A stretch of DNA of 20,893 nt from an uncultured bacterium (GCA_905215105.1 CAJMOI010000022.1:1-20893); one strand, 5' to 3'; shown: positions 1 through 6,945, counted from the stretch's first letter. Notes: generated from the sequence alone by a model not told the origin. Numbers and translations: made by a program.

Positions 1-2055
1 GGTCAGCAGGGCAAGGCCGGCGGCCAGCAGGCCAAACCCGCCCAGGCAGAACCCGCCCGTCCCACCACCCGCGTACCCGAAAAGAAGCTGGTGGACACCC
101 GGAAGGCGGGCAACGTGAACCTGGCCCGTTACGACGAGCATCTGGAGACCCTGGCTCCTGAGCGGGCCAACAAGATGCAGAGCGGCAAGCAGAAGATCCA
201 GAGCAAGGGAGCCCACCGTAAAGGAGCCAATTTCGGCAACAAGCGCCGCCAGGAGGAGCAGGAGAAGATGCGCCGGCTCCAGCTGGAGATCGCCAAAAAG
301 ACTCCGCTGACCGTCAAGATCCCCGACGCCATCGGCGTGGGCGAGCTGGCCTCCCGCATGAAGAAGACCGGCGCCGAGGTGGTCAAGACCCTGATGAAGA
401 ACGGCGTCATGGCCTCCCTCAGTGACGTCATCGACTTCGACACCGCCGCCATCATTGCGGAGGAGCTGGGCTGCAAGGTGGAAAAGGAGGTCATTGTCAC
501 CATCGAGGAGCGGCTCATCGACACCGCCGAGGACAAGGAGGAGGATCTGGAGCCCCGCGCCCCCGTGGTGGTGGTCATGGGCCACGTCGACCACGGCAAG
601 ACCTCCCTGCTGGACTATATCCGCAACGCCCACGTGGCCGCCGGCGAGGCCGGCGGCATCACCCAGCACATCGGTGCCTATCAGGTGAACGTGCAGGGCA
701 AGACCATTACCTTCCTGGACACCCCCGGCCACGAGGCCTTCACCGCCATGCGCGCCCGCGGTGCCATGATCACCGACGTGGCCATCCTGGTGGTGGCCGC
801 CGACGACGGCATCATGCCCCAGACGGTTGAGTCCATCAACCACGCCAAGGCGGCCAATATCCCCATCATCGTGGCCATCAACAAGATGGATAAGCCGGAG
901 GCCAACCCCGAGCGCATCAAGGAGCAGCTCACCAAGTACGAGCTGGTGCCCGAGGAGTGGGGCGGCGAGACCATCATCTGCCCCATCTCCGCCAAGACCG
1001 GCGAGGGCATCGACAATCTGCTGGAGATGGTCAACCTGACCGCCGAGATGCAGGAGCTCAAGGCCAACCCCAACCGCTCCGCCCACGGCGCGGTCATCGA
1101 GGCCCGGCTGGACAAGGGCCGCGGCCCCATCGCTACCGTGCTGGTGCAGAATGGTACCCTGCATACCGGCGATATCATTGTGGCCGGTACCACTGTGGGC
1201 CGTGTCCGTGCAATGACCGACGATAAGGGCCGCAGAGTGACCGAAGCAGGTCCTTCTGTTCCCGTGGAGATCACCGGCCTGAACGATGTTCCCACCGGCG
1301 GCGACATTCTGAATGCCGTTTCCGACGAACGTCTGGCCCGTGAGCTGGTGGAACAGCGTATCACCGAGCAGAAGGAAGAAATTTTCAACGCCCAGACCAA
1401 GGTTACGCTGGATAACCTGTTTGATCAGATGCAGCAGGGCGAGATGAAGGAACTGAAGGTCATCGTCAAGGCCGACGTGCAGGGCTCTGTGGAAGCCGTC
1501 CGCCAGTCTCTGGAGAAGCTGACCAACGAGGAAGTTCGCGTGCATGTCATCCACGGCGCAGTTGGTGCAGTCAACGAAAACGACGTCATGCTGGCCAACG
1601 CTTCCAACGCCATTATCGTGGGCTTCAACGTCCGTCCCGACCCGGTGGCAGAAGAGAACGCCAAGCGCGACGGCGTGGATATGCGCCTGTACCGCGTGAT
1701 TTATGACTGCATTGAGGAAATCGAGTCCGCTATGAAGGGTATGTTGGCACCCAAGTTCCGCGAGGTTGCACTGGGCAAGGCCGAGTGCCGTGAGACCTAC
1801 AAGATCTCCAACGTGGGTATGGTCATCGGCGGCCATGTTACCAGCGGTAAGATTACCCGTAATGCACAGGTCCGCGTGGTGCGTGACGGTATCATCGTGG
1901 CCGACGACAAAGTGGCGTCCCTGCGCCGCTTTAAGGATGACGTGAAGGAAGTTGCCGACGGTTACGACTGCGGTATCTGCCTGGAGCGTTTCTCCGACAT
2001 CAAGGAAGGGGATATTCTGGAAGCCTATATGATGGAGGAATATCGTCCCGAATAA
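1..2055 (+). CDS. infB: Translation initiation factor IF-2 (5' end missing)
   Basis: IF-2 is the GTPase that places initiator fMet-tRNA on the 30S subunit and promotes 50S joining. The frame is open from base 1, so the true start lies upstream; 684 residues are visible. A Gln/Ala/Pro/Lys-rich linker (about residues 1-90) leads to an IF2_N-like domain (about 95-155). The GTPase motifs are clear: G1 GHVDHGKTS at 194, G3 DTPGHE at 240, G4 NKMD at 294 and a G5 SAKTGEG further on. Domains II, III and the fMet-tRNA-binding C-terminal domain follow to a TAA stop. In Firmicutes it is usually the last large gene of the nusA-infB operon, with rbfA next; here a terminator and three small genes intervene. 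Codon use changes near base 1130 from almost entirely G/C-ended to mixed with GGT, GTT and GCA. Identification is certain. Confidence 0.98.
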   Translation, partial: GQQGKAGGQQAKPAQAEPARPTTRVPEKKLVDTRKAGNVNLARYDEHLETLAPERANKMQSGKQKIQSKGAHRKGANFGNKRRQEEQEKMRRLQLEIAKKTPLTVKIPDAIGVGELASRMKKTGAEVVKTLMKNGVMASLSDVIDFDTAAIIAEELGCKVEKEVIVTIEERLIDTAEDKEEDLEPRAPVVVVMGHVDHGKTSLLDYIRNAHVAAGEAGGITQHIGAYQVNVQGKTITFLDTPGHEAFTAMRARGAMITDVAILVVAADDGIMPQTVESINHAKAANIPIIVAINKMDKPEANPERIKEQLTKYELVPEEWGGETIICPISAKTGEGIDNLLEMVNLTAEMQELKANPNRSAHGAVIEARLDKGRGPIATVLVQNGTLHTGDIIVAGTTVGRVRAMTDDKGRRVTEAGPSVPVEITGLNDVPTGGDILNAVSDERLARELVEQRITEQKEEIFNAQTKVTLDNLFDQMQQGEMKELKVIVKADVQGSVEAVRQSLEKLTNEEVRVHVIHGAVGAVNENDVMLANASNAIIVGFNVRPDPVAEENAKRDGVDMRLYRVIYDCIEEIESAMKGMLAPKFREVALGKAECRETYKISNVGMVIGGHVTSGKITRNAQVRVVRDGIIVADDKVASLRRFKDDVKEVADGYDCGICLERFSDIKEGDILEAYMMEEYRPE

Positions 2056-2069
2056 GGAACGTGTTTTCG

Positions 2070-2108
2070 GGGAGCCTTTCCTTTGCGGGAGGCTCCCTGT
2101 TTGCTTTT
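2070..2108 (+). terminator. Intrinsic terminator after infB
   Basis: An 8-bp perfect stem, GGGAGCCT at 2070-2077 with AGGCTCCC at 2090-2097, has a 12-nt loop and is followed by the T-rich TGTTTGCTTTT. It begins 15 bp after the infB stop. Known rho-independent terminators have this form, though the T-run is interrupted, so partial read-through into the downstream genes is plausible. Confidence 0.75.
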
Positions 2109-2123
2109 GAAAGGATGTCCGCT

Positions 2124-2345
2124 ATGAAAAAACGCGTAAATGACTGGCTCAATATCATTATGGGCGCTGTATTCGGCGTTTTTCTGGGCTATGGAATTTT
2201 TGCATATTGGGACTACAGCTGTCATCCGGAGCAATATGCTTTTTACTCTGCGCCATGGTACACCGGCATTCTGCTGTATGGAGCGATTGCTGCCGGAATT
2301 TTGTTGATTCTGGCAGTGATAAAATGGTTCCTGAAAAAGAGATGA
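2124..2345 (+). CDS. Small two-span membrane protein (73 aa), function unknown
   Basis: I chose the ATG at 2124, which has AAGGA at 2111-2115 about 8 nt upstream; an in-frame ATG at 2115 is possible but would overlap that site. The 73-aa product has a basic N-terminus (MKKR), a first hydrophobic span at about residues 10-28, a short loop with WDY, HPEQYAF and SAPWYT, a second span at about 46-66 and a basic end (KWFLKKR). The positive charges at both ends suggest both termini are cytoplasmic. I recall Clostridial small proteins with a similar WDY..HP..YA...SAPWYT loop, but know no function for them. It lies after the infB terminator and is less GC-rich than infB. It could be the first gene of a three-gene membrane cassette with the next two. 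Confidence 0.75.
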   Translation: MKKRVNDWLNIIMGAVFGVFLGYGIFAYWDYSCHPEQYAFYSAPWYTGILLYGAIAAGILLILAVIKWFLKKR

Positions 2346-2390
2346 AATGTACCCGCATATAAAACTCACGCAGACAACCGGCTCATCAAT

Positions 2391-2440
2391 AGCCTCCCTC
2401 TTTGAGGGAGGTGGCACGGCACAGCCGTGACGGAGGGAGT
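2391..2440. repeat. REP-like double-hairpin intergenic element
   Basis: Two adjacent perfect hairpins lie here: CCTCCCTC-TTT-GAGGGAGG (2393-2411) and CACGGC-ACA-GCCGTG (2415-2429). A third G-rich segment (ACGGAGGGAG, 2430-2439) could pair with the left arm as an alternative fold. Short elements beginning with this GAGGGAGG core followed by a GGCACGGC...GCCGTGACGGAGGGA-like part are, from memory, scattered in many copies through Faecalibacterium-type genomes. Only one copy is seen in this window, so the repeat status is inferred. Confidence 0.65.
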
Positions 2441-2472
2441 TGTATGCGCCCGGAAATACAGGAGGAGCTTTT

Positions 2473-2733
2473 ATGAAAAAATGGCTGATTGGCGGTGCCA
2501 TTGCAATTGTCTGTATTCTCGCAGTTTGTACCTGTATCGTGGTGTATACACTGTCTCAAATTCCCTCCACGGTACCGTCTATAGGCATTATTGGCGGTGC
2601 AGATTTGCCAACGGCTCAGTTTGTCCTGTGGAGGGGATTGCGGCCGGTGCTGTTGACCAGCGGCGGACTGATTGTACTGATTCTCCTGCTGGTTGTCGGT
2701 GTGGCTGTGTACAAAAGCCGCAGGAAGGCCTGA
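2473..2733 (+). CDS. Small membrane protein with Na+-decarboxylase beta-subunit-like motif (86 aa)
   Basis: The ATG at 2473 has a strong AGGAGG site at 2460-2465; a longer in-frame reading to 2440 would use a TTG inside the repeat element and is less likely. The 86 aa form two hydrophobic spans (about 5-26 and 57-80) around a loop holding SIGIIGGADLPTAQFV (36-51). That loop closely resembles the conserved GIIGGADGPT segment of OadB/GcdB/MmdB, the membrane beta subunits of Na+-pumping decarboxylases, but with Leu45 in place of the usual Gly. At 86 aa it is far too short to be a complete beta subunit (usually about 370-430 aa), so a pump function should not be assumed. It sits 16 bp before the DUF3784 gene, probably in one transcript. 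Automatic pipelines may label it a decarboxylase subunit; I regard it as an unknown small protein with a shared motif. Confidence 0.75.
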   Translation: MKKWLIGGAIAIVCILAVCTCIVVYTLSQIPSTVPSIGIIGGADLPTAQFVLWRGLRPVLLTSGGLIVLILLLVVGVAVYKSRRKA

Positions 2734-2749
2734 CGTAGGAGGAGATTGT

Positions 2750-3067
2750 ATGGCGATCACGTATCTGATGATTGTGATTTTTATGGCAATACTGGGAATT
2801 GTGTTTCTCTGCGGAAAAGGCGCCATGCTCATTGCGGGCTACAATACCGCTTCGCCGGAGGAACGGGCGGAAATGGATGAAAAACAGCTCTGCCGCTTTA
2901 TGGGGAAATTTTGTTTTGCCATGGCAGGAGGCTGGCTGATTGCCGCAGTGGGCATTTGGCTCAAACAGGACATCCTGCACATGGGGGGAATCGTCCTGTT
3001 TTGCGTTGTCATCATCGCCGGGCTGATTTATGCCAACACCGGAAACCGGTTTAAAAAACAAAGCTGA
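2750..3067 (+). CDS. DUF3784 family membrane protein (105 aa)
   Basis: The ATG at 2750 has AGGAGG about 6 nt upstream. The 105-aa protein has a first membrane span (about 3-22), then the motif GKGAMLIAGYNT..PEE (about 22-39) and a CRFMGK segment, which are typical of the DUF3784 family, and two further spans (about 55-70 and 76-94) before a basic tail. The family is common in Clostridia and Bacilli and has no assigned function. It follows the 86-aa gene by 16 bp and precedes rbfA by 43 bp, so it may be co-transcribed with both. A family match is fairly secure; the biological role is unknown. Confidence 0.85.
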   Translation: MAITYLMIVIFMAILGIVFLCGKGAMLIAGYNTASPEERAEMDEKQLCRFMGKFCFAMAGGWLIAAVGIWLKQDILHMGGIVLFCVVIIAGLIYANTGNRFKKQS

Positions 3068-3110
3068 CAAGTGAAAATGATTTTTTGATTGAAGAGAACG
3101 GAGGAAGTTT

Positions 3111-3458
3111 ATGCCCAGTCATCGTATGGGAAGAACCACAGAAGATATCCGCCGGGAGCTTTCCGCTATCCTGCGGGAAGTCAAAGACCCCCGTGTACAG
3201 GGGAATGGAATGATCAGCATCGTGCGGGTAGAGGTCACCAATGACCTTTCTTACTGCACCGTGTATATCAGCTCGATGACAGGAATGGAGCATGCCCAGA
3301 ATGCTGTCAAGGGCCTGAAAAGCGCCGCGGGCTTTATCCGCCGGGAGCTGGGCCATCAGCTCAAGCTGCGCCATGTGCCCGAGCTGATTTTCAAGGCCAC
3401 CGACTCCATCGAGTACAGCGCCAATATCTCCAAAATCCTCAATGACCTGAAGGAGTGA
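3111..3458 (+). CDS. rbfA: Ribosome-binding factor A
   Basis: RbfA is a small KH-like protein that binds the 30S subunit and helps late maturation of the 16S rRNA 5' end. The ATG at 3111 has GGAGG at 3100-3104. The 115-aa protein is of normal family length. Recognisable features are the N-terminal R..RTTEDIRRELSAILREVKDPRV, the ISIVRVEVTNDLSYCTVYIS strand region and the C-terminal RHVPELIFKATDSIEYSANISKIL. Its stop is 5 bp before the nrnA start, so the two are translationally close. Normally rbfA follows infB directly; here about 1 kb of other genes intervene. Confidence 0.96.
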   Translation: MPSHRMGRTTEDIRRELSAILREVKDPRVQGNGMISIVRVEVTNDLSYCTVYISSMTGMEHAQNAVKGLKSAAGFIRRELGHQLKLRHVPELIFKATDSIEYSANISKILNDLKE

Positions 3459-3463
3459 TTTCG

Positions 3464-4426
3464 ATGGATATTACCCTGCATACCGCCGCCCAGCGGCTGC
3501 TGGACGCGGATCATATCCTGATTTTAAGCCACTGCTCCCCCGACGGCGATACCCTCGGCTGTGCTTCTGCTTTGCTGCGGGGGCTGCATTCTCTGGGCAA
3601 AAAAGCCCGGTTCCTGTGCAGCGACCCGGTGCCGAAAAAGTTTGCGTTTCTCTTTGAGGGCGTGGAGGAGCAGGACTTTGAGCCGGAATTTATTGTGAGC
3701 GTGGATATCGCCGACCGCCAGCTGTTCGGAAAGAATCTGGAAGGCTATGCGGAAAAGGTGGACTTGTGCCTGGATCACCACGGTACCAACGGCGATTTTG
3801 CAAAAGAACGTTATGTGGAGCCCAAAGCGGCCGCAGCCTGTGAAGTGCTGTTCCTGCTGCTGAAAGAAATGCAGGTGGAGATTTCCCCGGAAATCGCGGA
3901 CTGCCTGTTTACCGGCATTTCTACCGACACCGGCTGCTTCCGTTTTGGCAATGTCACACCCCGTACCCACCGTATGGGCGCAGAGCTGATGGAGCTGGGC
4001 GCTCATGCTGCCGAGATCAACCGGCAAATGTACGATACCAAGAGCCGGGCTCGTCTGGAAGTGGAAAAGTATGTGCTTCAGTCCATGACCTTCCATTTTG
4101 ACGGGAAATGCGCGGTGCTGTGCCTGCCGGCTTCTCTGGTGGAGGAGCTGTCTGTGGAAGAAGGGGATTTGGACGGCGTTGCATCCATGTCCCGTCAGGT
4201 GGAGGGCGTGATGGTGGGTGTGACCATCCGCGAAAAGGAAGACGGCATGCTGAAAGTCTCCCTGCGCACCAACCCGCCGGTGGATGCGGCGGAAATCTGC
4301 GGGGAATTCGGCGGCGGCGGACATGCGGCAGCCGCAGGATGCAGCTTTACCGGCAAGAGCTTTGACGAAGTGAAAGCACTGCTGCTGGAAGCCGTGCAAA
4401 AGCAGATGGAGAGGTGCGGCCTGTGA
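3464..4426 (+). CDS. nrnA: DHH-family bifunctional oligoribonuclease/pAp phosphatase (NrnA)
   Basis: NrnA degrades nano-RNAs from the 5' or 3' end and can dephosphorylate pAp to AMP in Firmicutes lacking Orn. The start is the ATG at 3464, 8 nt after AAGGAG; an earlier in-frame GTG at 3455 overlaps that site and the rbfA stop. The 320-aa protein has DHH-domain metal-binding motifs: SHCSPDGD at 22-29 (Asp27, Asp29), a DIADRQ segment near 85, DHHGTN at 104, and STDTGCFRFGN. The C-terminal DHHA1 domain carries GGGGHAAAAG at about 283-292. It sits between rbfA and truB, a typical Firmicute position, and its stop overlaps the truB start. Confidence 0.95.
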   Translation: MDITLHTAAQRLLDADHILILSHCSPDGDTLGCASALLRGLHSLGKKARFLCSDPVPKKFAFLFEGVEEQDFEPEFIVSVDIADRQLFGKNLEGYAEKVDLCLDHHGTNGDFAKERYVEPKAAAACEVLFLLLKEMQVEISPEIADCLFTGISTDTGCFRFGNVTPRTHRMGAELMELGAHAAEINRQMYDTKSRARLEVEKYVLQSMTFHFDGKCAVLCLPASLVEELSVEEGDLDGVASMSRQVEGVMVGVTIREKEDGMLKVSLRTNPPVDAAEICGEFGGGGHAAAAGCSFTGKSFDEVKALLLEAVQKQMERCGL

Positions 4427-5325
4427 CCGGTGTACTGATTCTGGATAAACCTGCCGATTTCACCTCTTTTGACGCGGTGGCGGTGTGCCGCCGCCTGTGC
4501 CATGAGCGGAAAATCGGCCATACCGGTACGCTGGACCCTATGGCCACCGGTGTTCTGCCCCTTCTGTTGGGAAAAGCCACCCGCGCCGCCTCTCTGCTGG
4601 AAGATACCGATAAAGAGTATGAGGCCGGATTTCGGCTGGGACTTTCCACCGATACCGAAGACAGCACCGGCAAGGTGCTGGAAACCAGCGACACGCCTGT
4701 TTCCCGGGAATTGCTGGAAAGCCTTCTGCCCCGTTTCCGCGGGGAAATCATGCAGGTGCCGCCCATGTATTCGGCGGTTTCCAAAGACGGAAAGCGGCTG
4801 TATGAGCTGGCCAGAAAGGGCATTGAAGTGGAACGGGACGCCCGCCCGGTGACCATTTTCAAGCTGGAATTGACGGAATATCACGAAGAAACCCGGGAAG
4901 GGAAACTGACGGTTTCCTGTTCCAAGGGAACCTATATCCGCACGCTGATTGCCGATCTGGCGAAAGCGGCGGGCTCGCTGGGCGTGATGACCGCTTTGCG
5001 CCGGACAAAGGCCTGCGGTTTTACGCTGGCGGACGCCATCACGCTGGACGAAGCGAAAGCCCTCTCGGAAGCCGGAACGCTGGAAGAAAAGCTGCGCCCG
5101 GTGGAGAGCCTGTTTGTTCATCTGCCGGCAATCACCGTTTCCGGCGCACAGGCCGCCCGGTTTGGCAACGGCGGGCAGCTGGATTTAAAGCGGATTCCCG
5201 CATTTCGGAAACAGAATCCTCCGGATGGGGAAATCGTCCGCGTCCGGGGAGAAAAGGGCGAATTTTTGGGGCTGGGACAGGTGCAGGCTGAAAAAGGCTG
5301 GCTTGCCATTCTCAAATTGTTTTAA
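4423..5325 (+). CDS. truB: tRNA pseudouridine(55) synthase
   Basis: TruB makes pseudouridine at position 55 of the tRNA T-loop. I place the start at GTG 4423, which overlaps the nrnA TGA as GTGA and has GGAGAGG (4408-4414) 8 nt upstream; a GTG at 4414 lies inside that site. This gives 300 aa beginning TGVLILDKP, the expected family N-terminus. The catalytic motif GHTGTLDPMATGVLP has the nucleophile Asp at residue 38. Further motifs are MYSAVSKDGKRLYELAR and CSKGTYIRTLIADL. A PUA-like C-terminal region runs from about 235. The 4-bp overlap with nrnA implies translational coupling. Confidence 0.96.
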   Translation: MTGVLILDKPADFTSFDAVAVCRRLCHERKIGHTGTLDPMATGVLPLLLGKATRAASLLEDTDKEYEAGFRLGLSTDTEDSTGKVLETSDTPVSRELLESLLPRFRGEIMQVPPMYSAVSKDGKRLYELARKGIEVERDARPVTIFKLELTEYHEETREGKLTVSCSKGTYIRTLIADLAKAAGSLGVMTALRRTKACGFTLADAITLDEAKALSEAGTLEEKLRPVESLFVHLPAITVSGAQAARFGNGGQLDLKRIPAFRKQNPPDGEIVRVRGEKGEFLGLGQVQAEKGWLAILKLF

Positions 5326-5363
5326 AGGGGACAAAGCACAAGCACAGGAAAGGACGGATTCCC

Positions 5364-6296
5364 ATGAAATGCTATCAGGATTTACAGACACCGGAAGGAG
5401 AGCTGGCGGCGGCGCTGGGCAGCTTTGACGGGCTGCATCTGGGACACCGTCAGGTCATCGGAAACACCCTTTCCGTTCCCGGTCTGCGTCCTGCGGTCAT
5501 CACCTTTCAGCAGAATCCGTCGGTTTCCCTGCAAAAAAAGCCCGTCCCCCTGCTCACCACCAACGAGCAGAAGCTGGCGCTGCTGAAGGAAATGGGCGTG
5601 GAAGTGGTCTATCTGCTGCCTTTCGACCGGATTCGGGACATGGAACCGGAGGACTTTGTGGAAGCCCTGTACCGGGTTTGCCGGGTGCGGGCGCTGTCCT
5701 GCGGGTTTAATTTCCGTTTTGGAAAAAACGGCCGGGGCGATGCCGGTTTGCTGAAAGAGCTGTGCCGGGAAAAGGGAATCAGCCTTTCCGTAACGCCGCC
5801 GGTCTCCGTTGCAGGGGAAACGGTCAGTTCCACCCGGATTCGCGCCTGTCTGGAACAGGGCGACGTACAGCAGGCCGGACAGCTGCTGGGCCGTCCCTTT
5901 GGTTATGATTTTGAAGTGACCCACGGCCGCCAGTTGGGCCGTACCTGGGGAACCCCCACCATTAACCAGCCGTTTCCGGCGGGATATGTGCTGCCCCGGT
6001 TCGGGGTGTATGCTTCGCTGGTGGAGGTGGAGGGCCAAAAGTATTACGGCGTCACCAACATCGGCGTGAAGCCCACTGTGGGCTCCGACTGCGCCTTGTC
6101 CGAAACCTGGATTCCCGAATTTTCCGGCGACCTGTACGGGAAAAAAGTCCCGGTGGAGCTGCTGGACTTTATCCGGCCGGAGCGGAAGTTTGACAGTCTC
6201 GATCAGCTGAAAAATGAGATTCTGGAAAATGGCGTATTGGCGCGAAAAATTGCGGAACGGGAATGGAAAGACCCGTTCTGGAAAAAATCCCGGTAA
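5364..6296 (+). CDS. ribF: Bifunctional riboflavin kinase/FAD synthetase
   Basis: RibF turns riboflavin into FMN and then FAD. The ATG at 5364 follows AAAGGA and gives 310 aa, a normal length. The N-terminal nucleotidyltransferase (FAD synthetase) part has GSFDGLHLGH at 19-28, with the HxGH nucleotide-binding signature, and the later SSTRIR motif. The C-terminal flavokinase part has the GRTWGTPTIN loop and YGVTNIGVKPTV. It ends the rbfA-nrnA-truB-ribF run; the 38-bp gap after truB has no clear terminator, so it is probably co-transcribed. A new promoter starts just after it. Confidence 0.96.
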   Translation: MKCYQDLQTPEGELAAALGSFDGLHLGHRQVIGNTLSVPGLRPAVITFQQNPSVSLQKKPVPLLTTNEQKLALLKEMGVEVVYLLPFDRIRDMEPEDFVEALYRVCRVRALSCGFNFRFGKNGRGDAGLLKELCREKGISLSVTPPVSVAGETVSSTRIRACLEQGDVQQAGQLLGRPFGYDFEVTHGRQLGRTWGTPTINQPFPAGYVLPRFGVYASLVEVEGQKYYGVTNIGVKPTVGSDCALSETWIPEFSGDLYGKKVPVELLDFIRPERKFDSLDQLKNEILENGVLARKIAEREWKDPFWKKSR

Positions 6297-6310
6297 ATGG
6301 CGGAAAACGA

Positions 6311-6339
6311 TTTACAAAAAGAGCTCGTCATGCTATAAT
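6311..6339 (+). promoter_or_regulatory. Strong SigA-type promoter for rpsO-pnp
   Basis: TTTACA (6311-6316) is separated by exactly 17 nt from a perfect TATAAT (6334-6339), preceded by TGC, which makes an extended -10. Transcription would begin near 6346, about 116 nt before the rpsO start. This is one of the best promoter matches in the window. Confidence 0.85.
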
Positions 6340-6345
6340 ACTACA

Positions 6346-6461
6346 GTTACAGCCCCTTTCCCGGATAAAGGGTAAAGCCCCGCACGGGGAGTTCACCAGC
6401 CTTTTTCTGTGAATGAGGGTAAATTTATGGCGGCACTGCCGCAGAAAAGGTGGAATTGCAA
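6346..6461 (+). promoter_or_regulatory. Structured rpsO 5' leader, candidate S15 autoregulatory site
   Basis: The predicted 116-nt leader has three perfect short hairpins: CCCTTT/AAAGGG (6354-6372, 7-nt loop), CCCCG-CA-CGGGG (6378-6389), and GCGGC-ACT-GCCGC (6430-6442), the last ending 2 nt before the AAAAGGTGG Shine-Dalgarno at 6445-6453. S15 is known to repress its own mRNA in several bacterial groups through unrelated leader structures. Whether this leader binds S15 is inference from position and structure only. Confidence 0.45.
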
Positions 6462-6725
6462 ATGCTGAAAGAAGAAAAGACCGCAATCATTAAGGAATAC
6501 GCAATGCACGAGGGCGACACCGGCTCCCCCGAGGTTCAGATCGCTGTTCTGACCAAGCGCATCAACGACCTGACCGATCACCTGCGTACCCACAACAAGG
6601 ATCACCACTCCCGCCGCGGCCTGCTGAAGATGGTTGGCCAGCGCCGCAACCTGCTCAACTACCTGATGAAGGTTGACATTGAGCGCTATCGTTCCATCAT
6701 CGCAAAGCTGGGTATCCGTAAGTAA
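6462..6725 (+). CDS. rpsO: 30S ribosomal protein S15
   Basis: S15 is a primary 16S rRNA-binding protein that nucleates the platform of the 30S subunit. The start is ATG 6462, giving the normal N-terminus MLKEEK and 87 aa, close to the usual 88-89; an upstream GTG at 6450 lies in the ribosome-binding site. Signature segments are GDTGSPEVQIA, LTKRI..LTDHL, HNKDHHSRRGLL and RRNLLNYL. Codons are of the highly expressed type. rpsO directly before pnp is a widely conserved bacterial order. Confidence 0.97.
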   Translation: MLKEEKTAIIKEYAMHEGDTGSPEVQIAVLTKRINDLTDHLRTHNKDHHSRRGLLKMVGQRRNLLNYLMKVDIERYRSIIAKLGIRK

Positions 6726-6762
6726 TCCGGATTGCGGAAGCAATTTTTCACAGAAAGCTGAA

Positions 6763-6792
6763 AAGGGCAGGCGGCCTCAGTCGCCTGCCTTT
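6763..6792 (+). terminator. Hairpin between rpsO and pnp, leaky terminator or processing site
   Basis: GGCAGGCG (6766-6773) pairs perfectly with CGCCTGCC (6782-6789) around an 8-nt loop, and flanking A's can pair with the following T's. The T-run is only TTT before AGGC, so a strong stop is unlikely. In other bacteria a partial terminator or RNase-sensitive hairpin lies between rpsO and pnp; the same role here is inferred. Confidence 0.55.
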
Positions 6793-6870
6793 AGGCTATC
6801 TGGAACCCCTGTGAGAAGTATTGAAATTGTTTCTGGAAGAAGGACAGCTGTGTTTAGCAGTGAAACGAGG

Positions 6871-6885
6871 GCGCAGGCGCTGCGC
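6871..6885 (+). other. Hairpin in the pnp 5' region
   Basis: A perfect 6-bp GC stem, GCGCAG-GCG-CTGCGC, lies 60 nt before the pnp start in a 220-bp gap that holds no convincing gene or promoter. It may belong to the pnp leader, where processing and autocontrol are known in other species. Its function here is not shown. Confidence 0.3.
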
Positions 6886-6945
6886 GTTGGTTTTATTGCT
6901 AAATCGGTTCTGCCTTCTTCGGAAAAAGAAATGGAGGAAAGCTGA

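Noticed and set aside
681..1400. 239-codon antisense frame in infB (and a similar one at 129-599)
   Set aside because: High G/C at third positions of infB removes stops from the opposite strand; the product is Ser/Met-rich without features.
2346..2372. TATAAA at 2358-2363 as a promoter for the small-gene cassette
   Set aside because: There is no -35 match at 16-18 nt upstream, so it is not listed as a promoter.
2473..2733. Complete Na+-translocating decarboxylase beta subunit
   Set aside because: Only a motif is shared; the protein is about a fifth of the family length and no other decarboxylase subunit is nearby.
6673..6945. 90-codon frame between rpsO and pnp
   Set aside because: It starts inside rpsO in another frame, crosses the spacer hairpins and ends just before the pnp start; no family resemblance.
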